A stretch of 37,470 bases of DNA from Firmicutes bacterium CAG:534 (GTDB lineage: Bacteria; Bacillota; Clostridia; Lachnospirales; Lachnospiraceae), in NCBI GenBank assembly GCA_000436115.1, contig FR894561.1:1-37470 (forward strand), given 5' to 3'. Numbering within the stretch: position 1 is the stretch's first letter; every line of letters starts with the position of its first letter. The position numbers and the translations under genes were made by a program. Of the stretch, positions 1 through 6,866 are shown piece after piece. Below the pieces are notes generated by a model. The model was not told where the DNA came from. It searched no databases and was given only the letters and a program-made list of their open reading frames with translations.

Positions 1-2
1 TC

Positions 3-89
3 GGTCTGTTGCAGATTGTACTTTCCTGCGTTTTAAGCAGTAATCTGAAAAAGGAAACGCTGGTAGAAAGAATAAGGTATGATGGATAG
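3..89 (+). other. 3' end of an unidentified ORF cut by the window start
   Basis: This frame is open from the first bases to a TAG at 87-89. The visible end reads ...SSNLKKETLVERIRYDG. It lies just upstream of the mobile-element fragment at 107, so it may be the tail of another mobile-element gene. I do not recognise the family and the fragment is too short to assign a function. Its last codons overlap the open frame of the next gene, as is common in tightly packed conjugative-element modules. Confidence 0.3.
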
Positions 90-106
90 CAACTGTAGTT
101 GAGAAT

Positions 107-400
107 GTGACAGAAGAGGAAACGGAAGAGCATGAGGTTGAAATTGAGAAGCTTGAAAAGAAAAGTAATTCCGGTATGTTTGTTATCGTATTACTTGTAA
201 TCGGTGGTGCTGCTGGTGGTTACTTCTATATCACTAAGTCAAAGAATAAGAAGCCTGCAAAATCCGACGTAGATCCTGATATGGATTATAATGAGGACGA
301 GGATGATTATCTTAGCAGCATTCCAACTGACGAAGATGATGACATGGATATCCCTGAATTCGATGATGATGAAGTCGAAGAAGAGGATGACGAGGAATAA
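107..400 (+). CDS. DUF4366 / CD1107-family mobile element protein, C-terminal part only
   Basis: The 97-residue product has one membrane segment (about residues 24-43, VIVLLVIGGAAGGYFYI) and a strongly acidic tail ending in runs of Asp and Glu. That is the layout of the C-terminus of DUF4366 proteins carried by Tn1549/CTn-type conjugative elements. Full-length members are about twice as long and have a signal peptide and a beta-rich domain, which are absent here. The frame is closed by a stop at 80-82 and the GTG at 107 has no clear ribosome site, so this is probably a 5'-truncated remnant. It marks the start of the window as mobile-element-derived. The assignment rests on architecture and composition. 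Confidence 0.5.
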   Translation: MTEEETEEHEVEIEKLEKKSNSGMFVIVLLVIGGAAGGYFYITKSKNKKPAKSDVDPDMDYNEDEDDYLSSIPTDEDDDMDIPEFDDDEVEEEDDEE

Positions 401-426
401 GTATTCCCTTTAAGGGGAATAGTAGC

Positions 427-452
427 AGGGCGGCCAAGTGGTCGCCCTTTGG
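427..452 (+). terminator. stem-loop after the DUF4366 fragment
   Basis: A 9-bp GC-rich stem (AGGGCGGCC with GGTCGCCCT, one G-T pair) closes a four-base AAGT loop and is followed by TTTGGATTT. It lies 27 bases past the stop codon. The T-tract is short, so it is a plausible rather than ideal intrinsic terminator. A second, smaller hairpin (ATTCCC/GGGGAAT) lies at about 404-421. Confidence 0.55.
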
Positions 453-503
453 ATTTAATTGCATTCAATCTTGTATTTCGTTATGGAAATAATAAAAAAG
501 AAC

Positions 504-557
504 TTGATAATCACTAATTGGCGATATATAATGTGTTTGAGAAATATAAATCGCCAA
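504..557 (+). promoter_or_regulatory. promoter with flanking inverted repeat for the DUF234 ATPase gene
   Basis: TTGATA (504-509) and TATAAT (527-532) are separated by exactly 17 bases. The inverted repeat TTGGCGAT (518-525) and ATCGCCAA (550-557) brackets the -10 and the expected start site, where a repressor would act. The nearest gene downstream is the ATPase at 622. Who binds the repeat is not known from the sequence. Confidence 0.6.
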
Positions 558-613
558 AATGCGATTTGATGCACTTTATTCGGCGATTTATGTGCGATAA
601 TTATGTGTTTGAG
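521..613 (+). repeat. direct repeat upstream of the DUF234 ATPase
   Basis: The stretch 521-541 (GCGATATATAATGTG then TTTGAG) recurs at 594-613 with one base deleted and small changes. More GCGATTT units lie between them (561-567, 583-589). The second copy ends in the GAGGTGA that serves as the ribosome site of the gene at 622, so the repeat covers both the promoter and the translation start. Confidence 0.6.
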
Positions 614-621
614 GTGACCAG

Positions 622-2043
622 ATGAAAATTATTGGCAGAAATAATGAAAAAGATGGACTTATGCAGTGTCTGCTTTCCAAACGTCCGGAATTTGTGGTTG
701 TCTATGGAAGAAGGAGAGTTGGAAAAACTTATTTGATTAGAGAATTCTTTAACAGAAGTTTTTCTTTTTACGCTACTGGTTTGACTTCTGAAAAAACAAA
801 AGGGCAGCTGCGAGGCTTCACTGCCAGCCTGAATGAATATGGGCATGAAGAAAAGAGTATTCCGAAGGACTGGTTTGAAGCTTTTTCAAGGTTAAAGGAA
901 CTTCTTGAAAGTGATAATGTATACCGTGAGCCTATAAATAATAAAAGAGTAGTATTTTTGGATGAACTTCCTTGGATGGACACGGCAAAATCTGATTTTA
1001 AGAGTGCTTTGGATTACTTTTGGAACAGCTGGGCTTCAGCACAAGAGGATCTTGTACTAATTGTCTGCGGGTCTGCTACTTCATGGATTATAACGAACCT
1101 GCTAACAGATAAAAAAGGGTTTCACAACAGGGTTACAAGACGTATTCATTTGGCTCCCTTTTCTCTTGCGGAGTGTGAGCAGTTGTTTGCTCTAAATGAT
1201 ATGGTTATGACAAGAAAACAGATGATAGAGAGTTATATGATTGTAGGTGGAATTCCGCATTATATGTGTCTGTATGATTCACGCCTTAGTCTTGCACAGA
1301 ACATTAATGAATTATGTTTCAAAGAGCATGGGCAGTTAGCTAATGAATATCATAATCTTTTTTATTCGTTATATGATAAACCGGAGAAGCATTTAGCTAT
1401 ATTGGATGCTTTGGCTGCACATAGGGTAGGACTTACAAGGGCTGAACTTTCTAAGGTAAAAGAGATAGGTGGCGGATCGGTTCTTACAAAGGATCTTTTG
1501 GAACTTGAAGAGTGTGGTTTTATACGAAAGTATATAAACTGTACAAAAGGCGAAGGTGAGCTCTTTTATCAGCTAATAGATCCGTTTGTACTTTTTTATA
1601 TAGGATTTATCAAAAATAAAAAATTAGATTCATGGAATGAGTATATTAACACACCGGGCTATAACGCATGGCGTGGAAATGCTTTTGAAATAGTGTGCAT
1701 TAATCACATAGAGCAGATTAAGTCTGCACTAGGAATACGGGGCATTGAAACGCATGAGTTTGCATGGAGGAGTATAGAACCGGGAGGCGGAGCTCAGATT
1801 GACTTGGTAATAAAAAGAAAAGATGGGGTTTCTAATCTTTGTGAAATGAAATTCACAAATGAAGAATATTCTATTGATGAGGATGAGCATCGTAAAATAG
1901 AAAATAGACTTTCTAGGTTCCAAACGATGACCGAAACGAAGGATGCTATTCATGTAACGCTAATCTGCGGAAATGGATATAAGCGGAGCAAATATTCCGG
2001 AATTGTACAAAATGTTATTGTGGGTGATGATCTGTTCACATAG
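622..2043 (+). CDS. ATP-binding protein, archaeal-type AAA ATPase with C-terminal DUF234
   Basis: The 473-residue protein has a Walker A motif GRRRVGKT at residues 29-36 and a Walker B motif VVFLDELPWMD at about 109-119, as in the PF01637 ATPase family. The C-terminal part matches DUF234: D394 in QIDLVIKRKDG followed by E408-M-K410 forms a PD-(D/E)xK-like nuclease signature. The start is set by GAGGTGA ten bases upstream. Proteins of this kind are common as stand-alone genes in Lachnospiraceae and archaea; their cellular role is not established, though a nucleic-acid ATPase or toxin-like role has been suggested by the nuclease fold. The gene is AT-rich like the rest of the island and has its own repeat-bearing promoter. 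Confidence 0.85.
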   Translation: MKIIGRNNEKDGLMQCLLSKRPEFVVVYGRRRVGKTYLIREFFNRSFSFYATGLTSEKTKGQLRGFTASLNEYGHEEKSIPKDWFEAFSRLKELLESDNVYREPINNKRVVFLDELPWMDTAKSDFKSALDYFWNSWASAQEDLVLIVCGSATSWIITNLLTDKKGFHNRVTRRIHLAPFSLAECEQLFALNDMVMTRKQMIESYMIVGGIPHYMCLYDSRLSLAQNINELCFKEHGQLANEYHNLFYSLYDKPEKHLAILDALAAHRVGLTRAELSKVKEIGGGSVLTKDLLELEECGFIRKYINCTKGEGELFYQLIDPFVLFYIGFIKNKKLDSWNEYINTPGYNAWRGNAFEIVCINHIEQIKSALGIRGIETHEFAWRSIEPGGGAQIDLVIKRKDGVSNLCEMKFTNEEYSIDEDEHRKIENRLSRFQTMTETKDAIHVTLICGNGYKRSKYSGIVQNVIVGDDLFT

Positions 2044-2052
2044 GAATAAATA

Positions 2053-2379
2053 ATGACTAGTGTGGTTGAGATGAAATGCTATGATACAACAGTACTTGGA
2101 AAACAGAAATCAGATCCTTGGGATTATGAAAAGGAAACTAGAATTATGAGTGTGTTATCCTTGCCATATAATAGAAATTGGGAATATCTTGACTTGCGAT
2201 TAAAGCCAGAAATGTTTAGGGGTTTAAAAATAATATTAAGTCCGTGGAGTACTCAAAAAAGAAAAGAAATGGTAGAAGGGTTTCTTGCCGATAGTGAACT
2301 TCCACAAGAAATCAAAGATACAATTACAATAGAATTTAGCACATTAAAAGGGAAGCTACATTTCCCGACAAATAGATAA
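2053..2379 (+). CDS. DUF2971-like protein, C-terminal fragment
   Basis: The 108-residue product contains WDYEKETRI followed by a beta-rich segment (LRLKPEMFRGLKIILSPW) and a helix, which resembles the C-terminal third of DUF2971 proteins. Full-length members are about 250-300 residues and carry conserved N-terminal motifs not seen here. It starts nine bases after the ATPase stop, with AGGAA eight bases before the ATG, so it could still be translated. DUF2971 genes often occur in defence or mobile islands, but its biochemical function is unknown. I consider it a truncated remnant, with moderate certainty about the family. Confidence 0.45.
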   Translation: MTSVVEMKCYDTTVLGKQKSDPWDYEKETRIMSVLSLPYNRNWEYLDLRLKPEMFRGLKIILSPWSTQKRKEMVEGFLADSELPQEIKDTITIEFSTLKGKLHFPTNR

Positions 2380-2409
2380 ACAGAATTTTTGAAGTAAAGG
2401 GGAGGACAG

Positions 2410-2910
2410 ATGGAAACAAAGGAAAGGACACTTAGTTCAATACATACTGTGGAAGAACTGCATAAGGGCTTGTTGGAAGAAGTTCCTAATACGAGCGGGG
2501 TATATTTTGTATTTATGCCTGCAGATTTTGAATTAATTATTTTGCCTAAAAATGTTGGATTTGAATTTACTTCTAAGCGAAAACCATCTTCTTATGGGAT
2601 GGCTGAGCTTGAAGTAAAGGCAGCTCATTATGGAAAATTTGGTCACTATAAAAGTCATCTTCTTTATATTGGAAAAGCTAAGGATTTACATAGAAGAATT
2701 GAACAATATATTGGATACAGATACAATATACCCAATCTTTTTCCACATGATGGAGGGAGAGCCATTTGGCAGATTAAGAATAGCGAAAAGTTGATTATTC
2801 AATATATGGAGTGTTTAGAGGGAGAAGATTGCAGAAACGTAGAACATGCATTGCTGGAAACGTATAAAAAACGATATGGAACGTATCCGTTTGCTAATTG
2901 GAAGGCATGA
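2410..2910 (+). CDS. GIY-YIG nuclease family protein
   Basis: The 166-residue protein shows the family signature: GVY at residues 30-32, LYIGKA at 85-90 (YIG at 86-88), the following basic KDLHRRIEQY with R95/R96 as the likely catalytic arginine, and NVEHALLETYKKRYG near the C-terminus with E145 as the likely metal ligand. Between GVY and YIG is an unusually long insert of about 50 residues. GIY-YIG domains cut DNA in homing endonucleases, restriction enzymes and repair proteins. Nothing here shows which substrate is used. AGGGGAGGA precedes the start. It follows the DUF2971 fragment by 30 bases and may share its transcript. Confidence 0.75.
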   Translation: METKERTLSSIHTVEELHKGLLEEVPNTSGVYFVFMPADFELIILPKNVGFEFTSKRKPSSYGMAELEVKAAHYGKFGHYKSHLLYIGKAKDLHRRIEQYIGYRYNIPNLFPHDGGRAIWQIKNSEKLIIQYMECLEGEDCRNVEHALLETYKKRYGTYPFANWKA

Positions 2911-3009
2911 TGCTTTTGGGAAAAAGTCCTGATAAGAAAAAAAGGAAACATACCAAAATATCTGATATTTGAATTTTTTGATCGATTCAGATATACTTTT
3001 CCACTTTTA

Positions 3010-3030
3010 TTTCACATATATAAAGTGAAA
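3010..3030. promoter_or_regulatory. inverted repeat in the 2911-3080 gap
   Basis: TTTCAC (3010-3015) and GTGAAA (3025-3030) form a perfect six-base inverted repeat around an AT-only centre. It lies about 50 bases before the RecD-like remnant. It could be an operator or a small hairpin. The rest of the gap 2911-3080 holds no convincing gene. Confidence 0.3.
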
Positions 3031-3080
3031 GAGAATGGGAAAGGAAAAGGTATACTTAAAACGTATGTCAATAACAGAAA

Positions 3081-3893
3081 GTGCATGCTTTTCTTTTGCC
3101 AAGCGTTGGAGCCGGAGCGGTTTTGAGAGATCTGATTCAATCTGGAAGAATTCCGGTTTGTTATCTAAACAATTGCCATCGCCAACGGGAAGGCTCTGGA
3201 ATTATAAAAGCAGCGTCCCTTATTAAACAGGGAGACAGTGAGATAGATAATACCGATGATTTTTGGATGGAAATCTGTAATAGCGAGGATATTCTGGTTG
3301 AGAAATTCATTCTTCAATATGAAAAGGGAGTTGAATGCTATGGATTACAACAGGTTATGGGACTGGTTGCCACACATGGTGGGAAAATGGGGGATATCAA
3401 TTTGAACCGCGTCCTGCAGGAAAAGTTGAATCCGGAAAGAGATGAGAATGCGGTTTATTCTTTACAGGATGGAAATGAGTTAAGAGTAGGAGACCGTGTT
3501 ATCCATACAAATCACAATTTGGATGATGTAAAGAATGGAGAAATTGGGCACGTAATCGCTGTTGAAAAGTCAGAAACGTCTACGGTTGTAAAAGTGCAAT
3601 ACAAAAATGGGTTAGATGGAAATAAAGAAGTTTTTTATCATGACGAGGAATGTGAAGATCTGAAATTGGCTTATGTAATCACAATTCATAAGGCTCAGGG
3701 ATCACAATGCAAATGTGTAATTATGGGACTTAAGAAAGATTGTAGATTAAATACCAGAAACCTGTTATATACAGGAATTACCAGAGCCGAAGAACAGTGT
3801 TTTCTGTATGTAAATGGAACAGATACCTTAAAAAAGACCATTGAAAATCCCATATTAGATCAAAGAATAACATTTCTTTCTGAATTAATATAA
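3081..3893 (+). pseudogene. RecD-like superfamily 1 helicase, N-terminal half missing
   Basis: From about residue 6 (LPSVGAGAVLRDLIQSGRIP) the 270-residue frame follows the C-terminal part of RecD2-type helicases. It has the NCHRQREGSGII segment, an SH3-like stretch LRVGDRVIHTNHNLDDVKNGEIG, motif V in YVITIHKAQGSQ and motif VI in LLYTGITRAEEQC. The Walker A and B region is absent: the similarity begins in the middle of the usual GDxxQLPSVG motif III, and the bases upstream (3035-3095) encode nothing related. Family members are usually over 700 residues. Without the ATP-binding half it cannot be an active helicase, so I call it a remnant. An intact copy elsewhere in the genome would be expected. 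Confidence 0.7.
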
Positions 3894-3921
3894 TAAGAAA
3901 CTTTTCTTAAAAAGTTCTTAG
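3892..3921 (+). terminator. AT-rich stem-loop after the helicase remnant
   Basis: TAAGAAACTTTT and AAAAGTTCTTA pair over 11 bases with one bulged A around a CTTA loop, starting at the stop codon of the helicase remnant. No T-tract follows, so termination efficiency is doubtful. The stretch 3922-4130 beyond it holds no gene I can support. Confidence 0.3.
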
Positions 3922-4130
3922 ATTCATATATAAGAAAATTGGTTTGGTAATGAATGATATGATTTTAATTTTGTAGTACTTGGTTTACTTAGAAAGAATA
4001 GGAATGGGTTAAGGAGTGCTTTTTTCCTTATCAGGGTCGTTTTTGTTTTAGGAAGCCGGAATCCGCGCAAAATGCGGGCGCAAGCACATGGTTTCGGGGA
4101 AAAAATTCGCTTTTTCGGGAAAAGTGGTAA

Positions 4131-4421
4131 ATGGTGAACCGGAATCCCAGTATGCGATTGTTAAAGGTGGAATTGAAAATACAGGAGAGTACTGTTTTGA
4201 ATAATAAAATACAAGTGAGCAATCGGTTTGCACAGAAAATGGTTAAAACAATTCCATTTTCTGTTGATATTGGTGTGGATGATGTGATAGTACCTGGTGC
4301 AGTCAAGAGAACTGTGACAACCAGGCTGGAGGGCCTTAAGGAAAAGAGGACAATAGATACATGGGGAGAACATTCTTCCTATCAGCGAATAGAGTGTAGT
4401 TGGCAAAGCAAGTTCCGATAA
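4131..4421 (+). CDS. hypothetical small ORF, uncertain
   Basis: This 96-codon frame (MVNRNPSMRLLKVELK...) lies in the otherwise empty stretch 3894-4460. No ribosome site precedes the ATG and I recognise no family. Residues 24-96 have a protein-like composition (VKTIPFSVDIGVDDVIVPG), but a second frame is also open over 4118-4203. It may be a decayed gene fragment. Treat as doubtful. Confidence 0.2.
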   Translation: MVNRNPSMRLLKVELKIQESTVLNNKIQVSNRFAQKMVKTIPFSVDIGVDDVIVPGAVKRTVTTRLEGLKEKRTIDTWGEHSSYQRIECSWQSKFR

Positions 4422-4460
4422 AATATCTGAAGTATAATTTGGAGTCTTATAATGTTAATT

Positions 4461-4500
4461 ATTATTGACGATTTATACAATAATGTTTATAATAATAAAC
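4461..4500 (+). promoter_or_regulatory. hipBA promoter with two operator-like palindromes
   Basis: TTGACG (4465-4470) and TATAAT (4488-4493) are spaced by 17 bases. One inverted repeat, ATTATTG (4461-4467) with CAATAAT (4478-4484), overlaps the -35. A second, GTTTAT-AATA-ATAAAC (4485-4500), covers the -10. HipB proteins bind palindromes in their own promoter and repress it with HipA as co-repressor, so these are the likely sites. The ribosome site GGAGAGG lies just downstream. Confidence 0.7.
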
Positions 4501-4517
4501 ATAAAGTGGAGAGGCGT

Positions 4518-4844
4518 ATGGAGATGAAAAAGGCAGTATATAATATAGTATCGACAACGGAAGATATATTAAAGACAATGGGAGAGCAGATTAAGCTAGC
4601 TAGATTGCGACGCGACTTGTCTGCAGAGCTAGTGGCAGAGCGCGCCGGAATAAGCAGAACATCCTTGTGGAAGGTTGAGTCGGGAAGTCCTGCTGTAGCT
4701 ATTGGTATATATGCTGCCGTTTTGCATGCCCTGGGAAACATGGATAGGGATTTGGCTCTTGTGGCTAGAGATGATGAAATGGGAAGACAGATGCAGGATC
4801 TGAATCTTATGGCTAAAAAAAGGGCCTCAAGGAGAAATGATTAA
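4518..4844 (+). CDS. hipB: HipB-type antitoxin, XRE-family HTH
   Basis: The 108-residue protein carries an XRE helix-turn-helix (GEQIKLARLRRDLSAELVAERAGISRTSLWKVESG) and a C-terminal helical tail. I chose the ATG at 4518 because GGAGAGG precedes it; an upstream ATG at 4452 would put the start before the promoter -10. Its stop overlaps the hipA start by one base. As in other HipBA systems it should neutralise the kinase toxin and repress the shared promoter through the palindromes at 4461-4500. The family assignment is strong from context and motif; DNA targets are inferred. Confidence 0.85.
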   Translation: MEMKKAVYNIVSTTEDILKTMGEQIKLARLRRDLSAELVAERAGISRTSLWKVESGSPAVAIGIYAAVLHALGNMDRDLALVARDDEMGRQMQDLNLMAKKRASRRND

Positions 4845-6118
4845 TGGTGAAGGAAGAGAAAATCATATATGTCTATGATGATTTTTCCGGAAATGAACCT
4901 ATTTTGCTCGGAAAGCTTAACGTTGGCATTATAAAAGGTGGGGAAGTATATTCATTTGAGTATGATAGAGGATGGTTAGTTAAAAACAAACTACAGATTA
5001 ACCTGGATCCTGAATTGCAGCCTTTTGCCGGGAGACAATTTCCAACAGGAAAAAGAATATTTGGAATATTTGCAGATGCGTCTCCTGACAGATGGGGACG
5101 AGTGCTTATGAATAAGAGAGAACGTCTTTTGGCAGACAGGGAAAGCCGAAAACCAGCGAAGTTATATGACAGCGATTATCTTCTTGGTGTGTATGATAAG
5201 ACCAGAATGGGTGGAATACGATTTAAATTAGATGTAGACGGATCTTTTCTATCCGATGATAAGGATACAGCAGCACCACCTTGGGCGGCCCTTAGAAGCT
5301 TAGAAGAAGCATCAAGAAATTTTGAAAATGATGAAGAGGGTATTACGGATAAATGGCTTAATCAATTAATTAAGCCAGGCTCTTCCTTGGGAGGAGCCAG
5401 ACCCAAAGCAACGGTTGCCGATGCGAAGGGGCAGCTATGGATAGCAAAATTTCCATCCAAGAATGACGATAGCGACATCGGAGCATGGGAAAAGGTAGTT
5501 CATGATCTGGCAGGAATATGTGGCCTAAATGTACCGGAGTCTAGGATAGAAAAATTTTCAAAGCTTGGTAGTACATTTCTGGTAAAAAGGTTTGACAGAG
5601 AGGGAGAAAAAAGAATTCACTTTGCATCTGCAATGACATTACTGGGGAAAACGGACGGAGCTTCAGCTGCTGATGGGACAAGTTATCTTGACATTGTTGG
5701 ATTTATTAAGGCTTATGGGGCTAATCCAAAGTCAGATCTGATAGAATTATGGAAGAGAATAGTCTTTAATATGGCCGTCACAAATACAGATGATCATCTT
5801 AGAAATCATGCATTTATTCTTTCTTCAAAAGGGTGGGTGTTGTCGCCTCTGTATGATGTGAATCCTGTTCCATATGGGGATGAATTATCACTTCTCGTGA
5901 ATGAAGAAGATAACAGTATTTCGATTGATCTTGCTGTTCAAACAGCACCACGTTTTGGAATTTCAGAAAAGGATGCCTCGATTTATGCGAAAGATATACT
6001 GACAGTAGTAAGAGATAACTGGGATAACCTGGCAAAAAAATATGGTCTGTCCCGTGGTCAAATAGAGGACATGAAACCTGCATTTGAAATTTGCTATAGA
6101 TACCAATGCACAAATTGA
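4844..6118 (+). CDS. hipA: HipA-type serine/threonine kinase toxin
   Basis: The 424-residue protein is full length for HipA. The N-terminal subdomain has the GRQFPTGKRIFGIFADASPDRWGR segment. The activation loop SSLGGARPKA (S180/S181) corresponds to the autophosphorylated serine loop in E. coli HipA. Lysine in WIAKFPSKNDD is the likely ATP-binding residue, NTDDHLRNH (314-322) is the catalytic loop and LYDVNP (D338) the metal-binding Asp. In E. coli, HipA phosphorylates glutamyl-tRNA synthetase and induces dormancy; the target here is unknown. All key residues appear intact, so the toxin is probably active. It overlaps hipB by one base, with AAGGAGA as ribosome site. Confidence 0.9.
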   Translation: MVKEEKIIYVYDDFSGNEPILLGKLNVGIIKGGEVYSFEYDRGWLVKNKLQINLDPELQPFAGRQFPTGKRIFGIFADASPDRWGRVLMNKRERLLADRESRKPAKLYDSDYLLGVYDKTRMGGIRFKLDVDGSFLSDDKDTAAPPWAALRSLEEASRNFENDEEGITDKWLNQLIKPGSSLGGARPKATVADAKGQLWIAKFPSKNDDSDIGAWEKVVHDLAGICGLNVPESRIEKFSKLGSTFLVKRFDREGEKRIHFASAMTLLGKTDGASAADGTSYLDIVGFIKAYGANPKSDLIELWKRIVFNMAVTNTDDHLRNHAFILSSKGWVLSPLYDVNPVPYGDELSLLVNEEDNSISIDLAVQTAPRFGISEKDASIYAKDILTVVRDNWDNLAKKYGLSRGQIEDMKPAFEICYRYQCTN

Positions 6119-6202
6119 TTTTTGAGGAAGGATATCAGAGGTTGCTTTCTTTGCCGTTATATCTGACAGGAGGATACAGAAGAAGCAGGAGATAATACCA
6201 TT

Positions 6203-6346
6203 ATGAAAAGAAAAAGTATAATGATTTTATTTATAGCGTTTCTGGTTTTGGCAAGTGGTACGGTTTTATTTTACAATAGAAAGACGAAAAGAACTGCGCC
6301 CGGCAGCAGAGGAATTCTGGAAAAGGCAGCAGTGGGAAGCTCTTAA
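6203..6346 (+). CDS. short membrane peptide at the island edge, uncertain
   Basis: A 47-codon frame begins MKRKSIMILFIAFLVLASG, one hydrophobic segment that could be a membrane anchor or signal sequence, followed by a basic tail. AGGAG lies about 11 bases before the ATG. GC content rises sharply from about 6295, inside the frame, which suggests that the peptide is a chimera formed at the island junction rather than an old gene. Its stop is immediately followed, in the same frame, by the PEP-synthase remnant. Confidence 0.3.
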   Translation: MKRKSIMILFIAFLVLASGTVLFYNRKTKRTAPGSRGILEKAAVGSS

Positions 6347-6541
6347 GGGGAATGGACGCCTCTTTTCACACTGGCAGCCGCTGTGATCTCCGATATCGGC
6401 GGTACCCTGTCCCATGCAGCTATCGTGGCAAGGGAATATCATATTCCGGCGGTTCTGGCAGTGGGCTGTGCCACTGTGAGCTTAAAGGATGGAGATAAGG
6501 TGTTTGTGAACGGAACCCTGGGGGAGGTACGCAGACTTTAG
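6347..6541 (+). pseudogene. PEP-synthase-type PEP-utilising domain, 3' remnant
   Basis: The 64 codons before the TAG at 6539-6541 read WTPLFTLAAAVISDIGG, then TLSHAAIVAREYHIPAVLAV, then a KDGDKVFVNGTLGEV tail. This is the swivelling phosphohistidine domain at the C-terminus of phosphoenolpyruvate synthase and rifampicin-phosphotransferase-like enzymes; the His in GGTLSHAAI is the phosphorylated residue. The rest of the enzyme (about 700-800 residues) is absent and the frame is closed by the stop at 6344-6346. The gene was apparently cut when the island to its left arrived or decayed. Confidence 0.8.
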
Positions 6542-6587
6542 ATGCGGCTTTTGAAAAGAAAAAAACACAGAGAAAAGGAGGACGCTT

Positions 6588-6761
6588 ATGGAAACCTGGT
6601 TTTATGAGGTTGTTTCTATTGAGGGAGATTATGCAAACCTGCGCAGAACAGATATGGAGTCTGATGATCTGAAGCTGGTGGCGAGGGCGCTTCTGCCGCC
6701 GGAAATCCAAGAGGGAAGCAGGCTGAAATATGAATTCCTGCAGTATGAACTGATTGGGTGA
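6588..6761 (+). CDS. small conserved-looking protein, DUF3006-like
   Basis: AAAGGAGGA five bases before the ATG supports translation of this 57-residue protein (METWFYEVVSIEGDYANLRRTD...). The pattern of a short beta-rich protein with EGDYANL near the start and ALLPPEIQEGSRL in the second half resembles the small DUF3006 family, but the match is by eye and not certain. It sits 46 bases after the PEP-synthase remnant and was probably its operon partner. Function unknown. Confidence 0.55.
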   Translation: METWFYEVVSIEGDYANLRRTDMESDDLKLVARALLPPEIQEGSRLKYEFLQYELIG

Positions 6762-6783
6762 TGCAGGCGGGACTAATTTCTGC

Positions 6784-6812
6784 TTTACGGTTTCGTTTTT
6801 CTGTACTATGAT
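6784..6812 (+). promoter_or_regulatory. promoter for the SulP transporter gene
   Basis: TTTACG (6784-6789) and TATGAT (6807-6812) are 17 bases apart. The expected transcript start near 6819 leaves a leader of about 50 bases before the ATG at 6867. This supports that start over the ATG at 6828. Confidence 0.5.
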
Positions 6813-6866
6813 TAATTCGTTTGCGGTATGCCGGGATCAAACAGGGCATCCATACGAGGAGGAGAG

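Noticed and set aside
3035..3226. A 63-codon ORF overlapping the start of the helicase remnant.
   Set aside because: It is out of frame with the helicase similarity, which continues beyond it in the other frame from 3096.
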